Source of the DNA: DATJHM01 sp035493895
Lineage (GTDB): Bacteria; Chloroflexota; Ktedonobacteria; Ktedonobacterales; Ktedonobacteraceae
Direction of reading: 5' to 3'
Assembly (NCBI GenBank): GCA_035493895.1
Contig: DATJHM010000261.1
Coordinates: 1-64,000, forward strand
DNA: 64,000 bases
The notes beneath the pieces were generated by a model, which worked only from the letters and a program-made list of their open reading frames with translations, was not told the origin of the DNA and did not search any database. A program made the translations under genes and the position numbers. This document shows, piece by piece, positions 46,945 through 55,746 of this stretch. Each line of letters begins with the position of its first letter. The first letter of the stretch is position 1.

Positions 46945-48107
46945 GTTCTGAAAGGCAGACTCAATCCGGGCTGGACATCGAGATCAAGGCTATGCCGTTC
47001 ACCTCGAGAGAGGTGAAAAAAGGCTCCACTGGCGATCATGGCCGCATTATCGGTGCAAAAAGCAACGGGCGGATAGCTCAGGCGAATATGCAAAGGCAGC
47101 AGTTCCTGCTCCAGACGAGCGCGTAAGCTGGCATTTGCCGCCACGCCCCCGGCAAGGATCACCTGTTGCACCTGATATTCCTGCGCCGCCATACGCGTTT
47201 TTACGGCCAGCACATCCACAATCGCCTCCTGGAAGCTAGCAGCCAGCAATGAGACATCTGGGACCCCATGAGCAGCAGCCTGAGCGCCCATACGCATGTA
47301 CTGACTGACCTGCTTCCCCTCATGCGGTGCATCGCTCGTACGTTCGCCAGAGGCCCCTTCAGCCAGATGGAGCATAGCAGTTTTCAGGCCACTAAAGCTG
47401 AAATCATAGGTGCCGCGCAACCAGGCACGCGGCAAGCGATAGGCAGAGCGCGCCGACGAGACGGGCTTGTGCTGCTGTAAGAGGGCTTGTTCGGCCTGCT
47501 CGGCAGCATGCTGAATAGAAGGACCACCGGGATAATCCAGACCCAGAATGCGCGCAACCTTATCAAACGCCTCACCGGCAGCATCATCACGAGTACGCCC
47601 TAAGAGTTCGTAGTGGCCATGATCTCGAACCAGAACCAATTCACTGTGAGCGCCAGAAACTACCAGGCAGAGTAGAGGGAACTGCGGGTCCCCAGGCTGA
47701 TAGTTCCAATCCGCCGCTTCAGTGGGAGCAACTTCATCCTTACGTAACCAGTTCGCATAGACGTGTGCTTCTAAATGATTGACGCCCAGGAAAGGCAAAT
47801 CGCATGCCAGAGCGAGTGTTTTGCCTACAGTCAGACCAACAAGCAAAGACCCGGCCAGACCCGGGCCGTAGGTTGCAGCCACCGCATCAATATCAGCGAG
47901 AGAGCAGTTTGCCTCGGCCAGAGCCGTCTCTATTACAGGTAATAACGTCGAAAGTTGCTGGCGAGAGGCAACTTCAGGAACGACCCCGCCATAGCGATTG
48001 TGGATTGCTATTTGCGAGGCCACTACATTGGAAAGAATATAGCGGCCATCGCGGACGAGAGCAGCCCCGGCCTCATCACATGAGCTTTCGATACCAAGTA
48101 CGAGCAT
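46941..48107 (-). CDS. tsaD: tRNA N6-threonylcarbamoyladenosine synthase TsaD
   Basis: 388 residues. Transfers threonylcarbamoyl to A37 of ANN-decoding tRNAs. LGIESSCDEAGAALV, YGGVVPEVASRQQLSTLLP, GPGLAGSLLVGLTVGK, the metal motif VNHLEAHVYA, VSGAHSELV, GGVAANASLR. The residue after ASRQ is Gln where many members have His. Last gene of the tsaE-tsaB-rimI-tsaD block. Confidence 0.96.
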   Translation of the reverse strand: MLVLGIESSCDEAGAALVRDGRYILSNVVASQIAIHNRYGGVVPEVASRQQLSTLLPVIETALAEANCSLADIDAVAATYGPGLAGSLLVGLTVGKTLALACDLPFLGVNHLEAHVYANWLRKDEVAPTEAADWNYQPGDPQFPLLCLVVSGAHSELVLVRDHGHYELLGRTRDDAAGEAFDKVARILGLDYPGGPSIQHAAEQAEQALLQQHKPVSSARSAYRLPRAWLRGTYDFSFSGLKTAMLHLAEGASGERTSDAPHEGKQVSQYMRMGAQAAAHGVPDVSLLAASFQEAIVDVLAVKTRMAAQEYQVQQVILAGGVAANASLRARLEQELLPLHIRLSYPPVAFCTDNAAMIASGAFFHLSRGERHSLDLDVQPGLSLPFRT

Positions 48108-48165
48108 AGTATTCTAATACCCCATCATCCCAGATGCACGAACACCCCTCTCTCAAGAGAAAGAA

Positions 48166-48825
48166 CTAGGGTTCATCTATTTTATCGAGAAGAGTCGCCT
48201 TCAAAGCTTGAAATTTCTGTTTATAGCCAGGGGAATTAATTTCATCAGTCCACATAATCAGAGCGTCTTCCTGGTTATCGCTATAATAGCGATGGCGAAG
48301 TCCAGCCTCGCGAAAACCATATTTGCGATAGAGATTCTGAGCAACATAGTTTGAAACGCGGACTTCCAGGGTCACCCATTTGGCACCAATTTCATAGGCA
48401 ATATCGATCAAGCTCATGAGCATAAATTCGCCCAGGCCCTGATGGCGATGATTGGGATGCATAGCAATAGTAGTTACATGCGCCTCATCGACCATCAACC
48501 AGAGTCCCGCAAAGCCAATAATTGACGCGAGATCCGCAGGTGGAGCGGTCACGGCAGGACGGCTCGTCAGCAAAGAGAGGGGGAAGAGGCGACTTTTACG
48601 AGGCTTCTCCGGCTCCTGTTGAGATAGAGCTACTTGTTCTTCAGTAACATGCTTATCGCGTAAAACAATATAATGCGCCCAACGATTATCCTGAAGTTCC
48701 TTGCGATAGGCGCTTGGAGGCCAGGTAGATGGATATGCCAGGCGCTCAATCTCGATAACGCGAGGCACGTCCGACATCGTCATACGCTCAATGACGTAAC
48801 GCACCCTCTCCCCTTTCTGTATCAT
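48166..48825 (-). CDS. rimI: RimI-type ribosomal-protein alanine N-acetyltransferase
   Basis: 219 residues. VIERMTMSDVPRVIEIERLAYPSTWPPSAY at the start, acetyl-CoA block AMHPNHRHQGLGEFMLMSLIDIAYEIGAKWVTLEVRVSN (in parts), ending LYRKYGFREAGLRHRYYSDN. ATG 48825 follows GGTGAG and overlaps the end of tsaB by 38 bp, which couples them. An insert of about 45 residues between the first strands is unusual for RimI. Confidence 0.88.
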   Translation of the reverse strand: MIQKGERVRYVIERMTMSDVPRVIEIERLAYPSTWPPSAYRKELQDNRWAHYIVLRDKHVTEEQVALSQQEPEKPRKSRLFPLSLLTSRPAVTAPPADLASIIGFAGLWLMVDEAHVTTIAMHPNHRHQGLGEFMLMSLIDIAYEIGAKWVTLEVRVSNYVAQNLYRKYGFREAGLRHRYYSDNQEDALIMWTDEINSPGYKQKFQALKATLLDKIDEP

Positions 48826-49621
48826 GCTCACCTGATAACGGTCGAGAGGCACTGGCAAACAGAGGCTGCTTGCGAGTACTTTTCGTAATGGAAGGACGAC
48901 GTAAATAAAAAGGTTCCAATAGCAATGGATCATCCTGTTCGCCTGCGCGCAGACGTTGCAAACCAAGAGTTGCCAGGACCGACGCCTGACGAACCGAACG
49001 AGTGGGCGCGGTAAAAAGAGACTGTTGCGGGAGCAGTGCGGCCAGAGCCAGACGTGAGGCCGCACTGATCTCACCAGTAAATAACCACAGTGGTTGCTTG
49101 CTATGAGCGGGAAGCCAGTCGCTGGCATGTTCCTGCGCATAGGAAGCGATCAGCGGTGGAGGGAAGAGCAGATAGTCACTCAGTCGCTGAAGCCGATACG
49201 AGACAAGTCTGTCAGCGGTGTATGCCGATTCAAAGGTATAACAGGCAGCATAGAGTTCACCACGTCCTGCTTCCAGCAAGGCCCAGACAGGTCCTGGCCA
49301 TTGTTGTTGTTGAGCTGCAATGCAATCGAGAGTACTGATACCGATCAGCGTTTTTTTCAGTGCAAACGACAGCGATTTAGCAGTTGCCAGGGCCACACGC
49401 ACGCCATTAAAGGAGCCGGGACCGGTGGCAACAACGACGGCATCAAGTTGCGAGAGAGTGCACTGTGCATCGACACACAGGCGCTGAATATGGTCCAACA
49501 GCTCAACACTGTGGTTGCCAGCAGCACGCCAGACATATTCACCAAGCAGTTCATCTTCTGTAGACAGAGAGACGCTGGATTGGCGTGTTGAAGTATCAAG
49601 AGCTAGCAGTAGCATAAGCAT
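48788..49621 (-). CDS. tsaB: Threonylcarbamoyl adenosine biosynthesis protein TsaB
   Basis: 277 residues. ALDTSTRQSSVSL at the N-terminus, then LDAVVVATGPGSFNGVRVALATAKSLSFAL. Acts with TsaD and TsaE in t6A synthesis. The start is ATG 49621 or 49615; it overlaps the end of tsaE by about 20 bp, and the 3' end overlaps rimI. Confidence 0.92.
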   Translation of the reverse strand: MLMLLLALDTSTRQSSVSLSTEDELLGEYVWRAAGNHSVELLDHIQRLCVDAQCTLSQLDAVVVATGPGSFNGVRVALATAKSLSFALKKTLIGISTLDCIAAQQQQWPGPVWALLEAGRGELYAACYTFESAYTADRLVSYRLQRLSDYLLFPPPLIASYAQEHASDWLPAHSKQPLWLFTGEISAASRLALAALLPQQSLFTAPTRSVRQASVLATLGLQRLRAGEQDDPLLLEPFYLRRPSITKSTRKQPLFASASRPLSGEHDTERGEGALRH

Positions 49622-50141
49622 TCTTCTGAAATTGTCGTAAAAGGGTACAATAGCGTGCCCCGGTGGCAACGAACAGGAGGGCACGTTCGGTCTCACTCAG
49701 CATCGTCAAGCGAATGCGCAGGTGTTCCGCAGCCCAGAGTAGATCGGCCTTCCCGGCCCACTCGACGACACAGACGCCATCCCCATAGAAATAGTCCTCA
49801 AAGCCCAGTTCGAGAATTTCTTCGGGATCATCGAGACGATAGAGATCGAAATGAAATAGAGCCGGACCGAGACGAGATCTGGTCTGAGGAGAGCGCAGAT
49901 CAGGAGAAGATGAGCGAGGCTGGCCAGGGTACTCTTTTAACAGAGTAAACGTCGGGCTGCTGATCACCTCAGTGATCGCGAGGCCCTGAGCCAGGCCCTG
50001 CGTAAAAGTAGTCTTGCCCGTGCCCAGTTGTCCATCAAACAAGAGCAGTTCGCCACCAGTCAGCAATTCGCCGAGGTGCATACCCAGACGTTGAGTCTGA
50101 GCGGAGCTATGACTGATTATATCAAGTGTTTCCTCTTGCAT
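49596..50141 (-). CDS. tsaE: tRNA threonylcarbamoyladenosine biosynthesis ATPase TsaE
   Basis: 181 residues. P-loop GQLGTGKTTFTQGLAQGL, ISSPTFTLLKEYPG, FHFDLYRLDDPEEILELGFEDYFYGDGVCVVEWA (segments). An insert of about 20 residues, rich in Ser and Pro, sits before FHFDLYRL. ATG 50141 (MQEETLDI) follows CCAGGA; a longer start at 50168 is possible. Confidence 0.92.
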   Translation of the reverse strand: MQEETLDIISHSSAQTQRLGMHLGELLTGGELLLFDGQLGTGKTTFTQGLAQGLAITEVISSPTFTLLKEYPGQPRSSSPDLRSPQTRSRLGPALFHFDLYRLDDPEEILELGFEDYFYGDGVCVVEWAGKADLLWAAEHLRIRLTMLSETERALLFVATGARYCTLLRQFQKNAYATASS

Positions 50142-50326
50142 GTTCCTGGTTACTACCCTCGCCGCCATAGTATTCACAAATTTGAAGCAATAGTGCCTTC
50201 CATTATAACATATCAGTATGCTACTTATCACGCAAGACCTAAACCATTTTGAGAAAGGAGTAGTCCGGCACGAAAAGGAAAGAGAGGTCCCATTGTGAAA
50301 AGAACCTCTCAGATAGGTCGCGATAC

Positions 50327-50824
50327 TTAGCGGACCTTTGCGCCACAGCTGCGGCAATAGAGCGCGTTCGGGCGTAGTGGATTATGACAATGCGGACAGA
50401 GCCCACTCCCCTGGGCCTGAGGCGTTGGTGACGGTTGTGGGGGAACGCCGGGGGCAGTCGGGGGTGGAGAGGGAGGAGTGGTGGGAGGAGGAGTATAATC
50501 GACCGGATTTGCGGCAGCAAACTGATCGGCAGAATAGACCTCGCTCTTGATCTCCTGCAACTGAGTTTCGCGTTTCTTTACATCATGATCCAGCTCAAGA
50601 ACACTGGCACACAGGCGAGAGAGCTGTGTATCCGTGATCTTGCCTTGAGTATATAAATTCATCGCAGCCAGCCCCAGATCATTCATGAGCTGCTGGCGTT
50701 GATCCATAAGTTTATCAACCTCACTCTGCTTACCGCGAAGGCGCAACTGTTTCTGCGCCTCCCAGCTCGTGCGGCTGACGGCGGAATTGACGAAATTCTT
50801 TGCAGATTCTACAAAATCGGCCAT
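50327..50824 (-). CDS. Coiled-coil protein with C-terminal zinc ribbon
   Basis: 165 residues. A helical N-terminus (FVESAKNFVNSAVSRTSWEAQKQLRLRGKQSEVDKL as parts) is followed by a Pro-rich linker (PPPTTPPSPPPTAPGVPPQP) and a CPHCHNPLRPNALYCRSCG ribbon. I know the plan from uncharacterised zinc-ribbon proteins; function unknown. ATG 50824 follows GGGAGACAGG. Confidence 0.8.
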   Translation of the reverse strand: MADFVESAKNFVNSAVSRTSWEAQKQLRLRGKQSEVDKLMDQRQQLMNDLGLAAMNLYTQGKITDTQLSRLCASVLELDHDVKKRETQLQEIKSEVYSADQFAAANPVDYTPPPTTPPSPPPTAPGVPPQPSPTPQAQGSGLCPHCHNPLRPNALYCRSCGAKVR

Positions 50825-50929
50825 AAACCTGTCTCCCCTGTACGCTAGTGCAAACAATAACAGCACCAGAAAGTTTTTTTTAGTAGCACCATACGTTGCA
50901 AACTGTACTTTATGTCTTCTCTATATGTT

Positions 50930-51334
50930 TTACGCACGTACCGCGTGCTGGTAGTAACGAATTTCTTCAAGCTTCCCGGATGGACTGAGCTGCACAGCAA
51001 CCACGTCAATGCGCCAGGAGCGTTCGCTACATATATGAAGATCGAGATAAAAAGCAGCCACCTGCATAAGTTTCAGTTGTTTACGGCGCGTCACAGCCTC
51101 CTCAGGCAGGCCAAAAGCCGAACCGCGCCTCGTCTTCACCTCCACAAAAACCAGGTCTTCTCCATCCTCCACGATCAGATCCACTTCACCATAGCAACAG
51201 CGAAAATTGCGTGTCACCATAGAATAGCCACGAGCCAGTAAATACTCGGCGGCCAGGCGTTCGCCGGTACGGCCTAATCCCTGGCGAGCCGTTCCTCCAG
51301 CAGTTATTTTTTTCTGTCGAGCGATCAAGCACAT
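50930..51334 (-). CDS. YraN (UPF0102) family protein
   Basis: 134 residues with the endonuclease-like fold. Blocks GERLAAEYLLARGYSMVTRNFR, YGEVDLIVEDGEDLVFVEVKTR and AVTRRKQLKLMQVAAFYL. The E-x-D-x-E-V-K core resembles restriction-type nucleases. Cellular role not established. Confidence 0.93.
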   Translation of the reverse strand: MCLIARQKKITAGGTARQGLGRTGERLAAEYLLARGYSMVTRNFRCCYGEVDLIVEDGEDLVFVEVKTRRGSAFGLPEEAVTRRKQLKLMQVAAFYLDLHICSERSWRIDVVAVQLSPSGKLEEIRYYQHAVRA

Positions 51335-51931
51335 CTCCTACTTATATACTACTACGTAACCACACCCACCTGTGTTGTGCCAGATTGAGGGAAGCCTCGG
51401 GCCGAGACTGGCCCCGGGTCAAGATGTGACCGGATCGAGATAAGCCCGACCCTGACAATTTTTGTCAGTGTACCACAGGGGGTAAACAAAGTGCTATATA
51501 GAGAGGCAAAAATGAGTTTTGCGACGCGCTACGAGAATTTTGATGAGGCAAAACACGTGAGTGAAGGGCGAGATGGCCGGTGGGGCACGTGGGCAGGGAT
51601 AAACCGCTGCCCCTATCTGTTGTGTTTCTTCAAAATATCGCATATTGTAACATGATATACCATATTTTTGGATCTTCTCTGTGAGATTTCCGGTATTTCT
51701 TTTTTCCTCCGTATATCTTTTATAGGGAGGAAATGGGGTAAAACAAGATCGAGGATGAGGAGCAATATTGCTCATATTCGTTTAGTATAACATCGCTAAG
51801 AATGGGTACGTGACTGGTAATGCTGCCTGTCAGTGTGTATGTATCCGGGCTCATTTTCTTCTATCGGTCAGGAAGACGATTTCTGAAGGGCGGCATAATT
51901 GCGCGGTAAAAATGCGCGAAAAGGAAACAGG
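51335..51931. other. 597-bp intergenic region with several small hairpins
   Basis: No gene supported. Hairpins: GGGCC-gagact-GGCCC at 51399-51414 and CTGACAA-ttt-TTGTCAG at 51452-51468. The last could be an operator or a terminator of yraN, read in either direction. Confidence 0.4.
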
Positions 51932-52651
51932 ATGAAAGAACTTGTCTTTATTCATGGTTCGGGCGATTCGGCTCGTGTATGGAGTGCGCAGATGGATTAT
52001 TTGCGCCAGTTCTCTTCTCTTCGTGCGGAGGCGATTGATCTTCCCGGGCATGGGCTACGTCCAGATACGCTCTCTGGTGAGGTCTCGGTTGCTGATTATG
52101 CAGAGGCGGTCAATTCGGCTATAAGAAGTGAGCTCCAGATGGAGAAGCCAATTATTGTGGGGCACTCGCTGGGAGGGGCTATTGCGCTCATGATGGCGCT
52201 ACTGTATGGATCGCTGGTTTCAGGGCTCATTCTGATCGGGACAGGTGCCCGGCTACGCGTGTACCCGGAGTTGTTGGCAGAAGCTCGCCTCTCTCCCGCC
52301 CAGGCAAAACGACGGGTGACGGAGATGGCGGTACTTCCGGCAAACAAGGATACGCTCGCGCAACAGCTTCTGCAAGAGGTATCCCCTTCCACGATCGCGA
52401 TGACGTATCGAGATCTGAATGCGTGCAATCAATTCGATGTTCTTTTGAGGCTATATGAAATACAGGTGCCTACGCTGATTATCTGTGGCGCGGAGGATCG
52501 ATTGACGCTACCGAAATATAGTGAATATCTGCGGCAAAAGATTGTAGGGGCGGAACTGCATGTGGTGCCGGATGCGGGGCATTATGTGATGAGGGAGCAG
52601 CCGGAGGTGGTCAATGGGTTGATAAGCGAGTGGGTAGAGAGGGTGGGATAG
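51932..52651 (+). CDS. Alpha/beta hydrolase
   Basis: 239 residues. LVFIHGSGDSARVWSAQ with the oxyanion HGS, nucleophile elbow GHSLGGAIAL near residue 76, acid in ICGAEDRLTLPKY, catalytic His in PDAGHYVMREQ. Ser-Asp-His triad complete. Substrate unknown. Confidence 0.9.
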   Translation: MKELVFIHGSGDSARVWSAQMDYLRQFSSLRAEAIDLPGHGLRPDTLSGEVSVADYAEAVNSAIRSELQMEKPIIVGHSLGGAIALMMALLYGSLVSGLILIGTGARLRVYPELLAEARLSPAQAKRRVTEMAVLPANKDTLAQQLLQEVSPSTIAMTYRDLNACNQFDVLLRLYEIQVPTLIICGAEDRLTLPKYSEYLRQKIVGAELHVVPDAGHYVMREQPEVVNGLISEWVERVG

Positions 52652-52757
52652 CAAATAGGCGGTTTTAGGGAACGGATAAATATACGATATTACAAAAGGC
52701 TCTACCCATTAATAGAGAACTTCTACTTCGTTATAGCCCTTCCTGTCATGATCGAAA

Positions 52758-53024
52758 CTATCTCTTGTAGATCTTATCTTCTCTCGTCAAAGAGTTACCG
52801 ATAGATCGAACAAGTATCCTGAATGTAACAACTCCCATATAGATGATCGTGTAAAGGGCAGCGATGAGTACAACGACAATGATGTTGATAAAAACATCGA
52901 TAAGAGAAGAAGCGCTTATACCAATACGTGGGAAGTACTGCCAATACGCAGACATGTAGTTGCCGTTGTCCTGGTTAATCTCTCGGTTCCCGATGGAAGA
53001 AGCTGGCTTCTGTTGTGACATCAT
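52758..53024 (-). CDS. Small membrane protein, 88 residues
   Basis: Soluble N-terminus of about 30 residues, then a long hydrophobic helix (SLIDVFINIIVVVLIAALYTIIYMGVV), then a basic tail. AAAGGA precedes the start. Not recognised. Confidence 0.6.
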   Translation of the reverse strand: MMSQQKPASSIGNREINQDNGNYMSAYWQYFPRIGISASSLIDVFINIIVVVLIAALYTIIYMGVVTFRILVRSIGNSLTREDKIYKR

Positions 53025-53247
53025 TCTTTGTTCCTTTCTCTACACTCATACAACATGATGCGCTATCTCCTCTTTATTACTACGAAAAGCAGGATATAAT
53101 GTTGTATCGTAGCAGCCTCTCTACAAGGCCATTTACCCCAAATGACCCAAAACCTGTAATAAGCTCTCTGTTAAGAACCTTCATACTTCGAGAGAGAAAC
53201 ATTGATCGTTTAGGGGACAATGGTCGGTGAGAGGAGACGCGGACAGG

Positions 53248-53494
53248 TTGCAATGTCACGTAGATAAAGAGGATCGCCCATCAAGTCCGTAGTACGCTGT
53301 CAAAGGTCATGGCACTTCTGTGGCACGCGAACCCGTGGCAGGGCGACACGCCTCGTCTGCGGGGCGAGCGGGATCGAGCGAGTTCGCGGACGCCATTCCG
53401 CTGCGGCTTCATGGCGTCCCTACTGGCCTGGGGAGCGGTTCGAACGGGTGCCATGACGTTTGACCGGGTATAGACGTTATCTACGTGACATTGC
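53248..53494. mobile_element. MITE-like 247-bp element with 18-bp terminal inverted repeats
   Basis: Exact 18-bp inverted repeats at 53250-53267 (GCAATGTCACGTAGATAA) and 53477-53494. A second nested pair follows inside, GTCAAA-x-GTCATGGCAC and its complement. The element is flanked by GGACAGG on both sides (53241-53247 and 53495-53501), which fits a 7-bp target duplication; a 9-bp reading (GCGGACAGG) is also possible. No transposase is encoded. Confidence 0.7.
53388..53419. repeat. Core hairpin of the 46-bp repeat family, inside the MITE
   Basis: GGACGCCAT and ATGGCGTCC form a perfect 9-bp stem around a 14-nt loop starting TCCG. It is preceded by GCGAGTTCGC and followed by CTACTGG, the same flanks as the copies at 44.8 and 46.9 kb, although the stem sequence differs. 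Confidence 0.65.
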
Positions 53495-53533
53495 GGACAG
53501 GCTACGATTCCGTGTGAAAAACAGTCTTATCTG

Positions 53534-53575
53534 ACGTTGTATGGGGGACGCATATATCCGTCCCCCATACAACGT
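53534..53575. terminator. 17-bp perfect hairpin after the decarboxylase remnant
   Basis: ACGTTGTATGGGGGACG and its complement around the loop CATATATC. It abuts the stop of the downstream-reading remnant gene. T-run on the minus strand is about 15 nt further on, so function is uncertain. Confidence 0.55.
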
Positions 53576-53949
53576 TAAGGGGCTGTCTGGCGGGCGTACT
53601 CGATCTCTTCCAGCAGGCAGTCAATGTCCGATTCGTTGGTGTGGAAGCTGGTAATGCAGGCACGCAGGGCGCGCTCCTGCTTGCCCAGAATGACGTCTGA
53701 GATCCACACGTGACCTCGCTCATACACGGTTTTCAGGATCTCAGCGGGCGAAAGCAGTCCCTGTTTGATGGTCGGGTGCGTAAAGCAGATCACTGGTAAC
53801 GCCGTTGTATTGAGCACTTCCCAGCCAAGTTGAGCCAGACGTGTCCGCAAGTAGTCGCCCATCTGTGCCTGGTGTTCAATCAATTCGCCGTAGCCGTCTT
53901 CTTGTGGAAAGGACTCAATCTCCTGGATGAGCTGTGACCATAGGGACAT
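53575..53949 (-). pseudogene. C-terminal remnant of a group II PLP-dependent decarboxylase
   Basis: 124 residues covering only the small C-terminal domain: YGELIEHQAQMGDYLRTRLAQLGWEV, LPVICFTHPTIKQG, HVWISDVILGKQERALRACITSFHTNESDID. The large domain with the PLP-binding Lys is missing, and an in-frame stop lies seven codons upstream of the ATG. Most likely a decayed gene; a free-standing C-terminal domain is possible since it retains a start codon. Confidence 0.75.
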
Positions 53950-53985
53950 CAGTATCTCTCTTTCTCAGGTTAGAAATGTTGCGAT

Positions 53986-54043
53986 ATCAGTACCAGAGAA
54001 GAAAAGACGAATCTTCTGCTTGTTTTTCTTCTCTGATACTGAT
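53986..54043. terminator. 21-bp hairpin between decarboxylase remnant and rhodanese
   Basis: Arms 53986-54006 and 54023-54043 pair at 19 of 21 positions. It lies just downstream of the rhodanese gene on the minus strand. Confidence 0.55.
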
Positions 54044-54060
54044 TAACATTCTACAATTAC

Positions 54061-54501
54061 CTAGCGCACGAGGGGTGCCTGTTCGCCCAGAGTTCCTTCG
54101 ACAGGACCGCCCTCGCGCCGCCAGTATTCAATGCCACCGAGCATTTCCTTCACCTGGAAGCCCAGAGCGCTCAGTCTGACGGCGGCTTTGGTCGCCGCAT
54201 TACAGCCGGGAGACCAGCAATAGACGACGAGCAATTTCTCTTTGGAGAGGTGTGTAGTAGAATCAGCGGTAATTTTGCGATATGGCAGATTGATAGCCTG
54301 GGGAATATGGCACTCCTCGAAATCCTGAGGGCCACGGGCATCAATCAGGATGAAGCTATCTTGTCCGCGCTGCAAATCCAGATGGACATCGGATGCGTCG
54401 GTTTCTACGGAGAGTTTGGCGAGAAAATGGCGGTGTGCCTCCTCGGGGCTGGCGGCAGGTGTTTCCATAACCAGAGAAAAATGGGAAGTAGTAGAACTCA
54501 T
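54061..54501 (-). CDS. Rhodanese-domain protein
   Basis: 146 residues. FILIDARGPQDFEECHIPQAINLP, active-site loop YCWSPGCNAATKAA (Cys at the catalytic position), MLGGIEYWRREGG. A short, non-conserved N-terminus of about 45 residues. Probable thiosulfate:cyanide sulfurtransferase or persulfide carrier. Confidence 0.88.
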   Translation of the reverse strand: MSSTTSHFSLVMETPAASPEEAHRHFLAKLSVETDASDVHLDLQRGQDSFILIDARGPQDFEECHIPQAINLPYRKITADSTTHLSKEKLLVVYCWSPGCNAATKAAVRLSALGFQVKEMLGGIEYWRREGGPVEGTLGEQAPLVR

Positions 54502-54959
54502 AGTGCAACTCCTTTTGCGGTTTTAATGGTTGGGCTACCGGGTCATAGAGCGTATACATACTCTAGCATAGACATTCCCATAAGTGTTAGCTATACTTTT
54601 TGATGCAAAGGATCAATAAATTTGATGGAGAAGGCAACAGATAGAAAAGATGTCTGGTTGTTGGCCACTCGACGCTCAATATGAGTTCGTGTTACAATAG
54701 CCCCAAAGTCACCTTGTTGCACACGAGTAAATCTATGCGTACTGCATATTTTCTATAGACCGTTATTTTGCGGCAACAATTCAACACGATGATGCCGAGC
54801 ACCTGGCTACGCATCATCGGGGTGTCGTGAAGTTGAACAAACTAGTTTCAGTACCCTCAAGCGGGTCGTCAAAGGATGTTGTTCCGACAGCCCCCAGAGG
54901 GAAAGTATACGCATGAAAAACAAACAGGTCAAGTGTTTTTGCACTAGGGGAGCAACGAT
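54502..54959. other. Intergenic region with the second ~100-bp repeat
   Basis: No gene. The repeat occupies 54846-54949 and its end supplies the ribosome binding site region of yebC. Confidence 0.5.
54846..54949. repeat. Dispersed ~100-bp repeat, copy 2
   Basis: Same orientation and about 90 percent identity by eye with 292-394. It ends 10 bp before the yebC ATG; the ribosome binding site AGGGGAG directly follows its last hairpin. Confidence 0.75.
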
Positions 54960-55724
54960 ATGTCAGGTCATTCAAAATGGGCGCAGATTCGCCGCTCAAA
55001 GGGCGTCAATGATGCACGCCGAGGACAACTTTTTACGCGTCTGGGACGCGAGCTGGTAGTAGCAGTGCGTGAGGGAGGAAGTGGCGATACGGATGCGAAT
55101 TTCCGCTTGCGTATGGCCGTCCAGCGTGCGCGCGATGCAAATATGCCGATGGACAATATTGAGCGAACGATCAAGCGAGCGGTTGGTGGTTCTGAAGGTT
55201 CGAATCTGGAAGAGATCACATACGAGGGCTACGGACCCGCAGGGACGGCCATACTGGTACAAACACTCACGGAGAACCGTAACCGTACCGTGGCCGAAGT
55301 GCGCAATGCCTTTAACCGCAATGCCGGGAACATGGGTGAAAATGGCTGTGTCGACTGGCTCTTTGAATCGAAAGGTGTAGTCGAAATCGAGCTGGCCGGT
55401 CATGATCCCGATGAACTCTCGCTCGAGGCTCTGGATATGGGAGCTGATGACGTCGAGCCGGTGGGAGCCGATGATGAGACGCTCACAATCTATACCGATC
55501 CAGCCGAAATGGAGACAGTACGTAAAGCGCTCGAGGACAAGAAATATACGGTCGTGAAGGCAGAGGTAACGATGGTTCCGAAGACGCGTGTCGATCTGAG
55601 CGACGAAAAAGCGGCACACCAGGCAATCCGCTTGATTGAACGGCTTGAAGAGCTGGATGACGTGCAAAACGTCTATACGAACGCAGATTTCCCGGAGGAT
55701 TTCGCAGACTCCTATCAGGGTTAA
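54960..55724 (+). CDS. yebC: YebC/TACO1-family regulator
   Basis: 254 residues. SGHSKWAQIRRSKGVNDARRGQLFTRLGREL at the start (given as motif), three-domain family with LTENRNRTVAEVRNAFNRNAGNMGENGCVDWLFE. Family members bind DNA or resolve ribosome stalling. Upstream of ruvC-ruvA, a common bacterial order; 218 bp and short repeats separate it from ruvC. Confidence 0.94.
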   Translation: MSGHSKWAQIRRSKGVNDARRGQLFTRLGRELVVAVREGGSGDTDANFRLRMAVQRARDANMPMDNIERTIKRAVGGSEGSNLEEITYEGYGPAGTAILVQTLTENRNRTVAEVRNAFNRNAGNMGENGCVDWLFESKGVVEIELAGHDPDELSLEALDMGADDVEPVGADDETLTIYTDPAEMETVRKALEDKKYTVVKAEVTMVPKTRVDLSDEKAAHQAIRLIERLEELDDVQNVYTNADFPEDFADSYQG

Positions 55725-55746
55725 ATGGGGCGCAGACGGCGCAGAT

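Larger units (their letters stand above)
53025..53574. other. Intergenic region holding a MITE-like element and a long hairpin
   Basis: No gene. The parts are listed as repeats and terminator. Confidence 0.5.

Noticed and set aside
51494..51775. Minus-strand frame of 93 residues
   Set aside because: No binding site, no motif and atypical composition.
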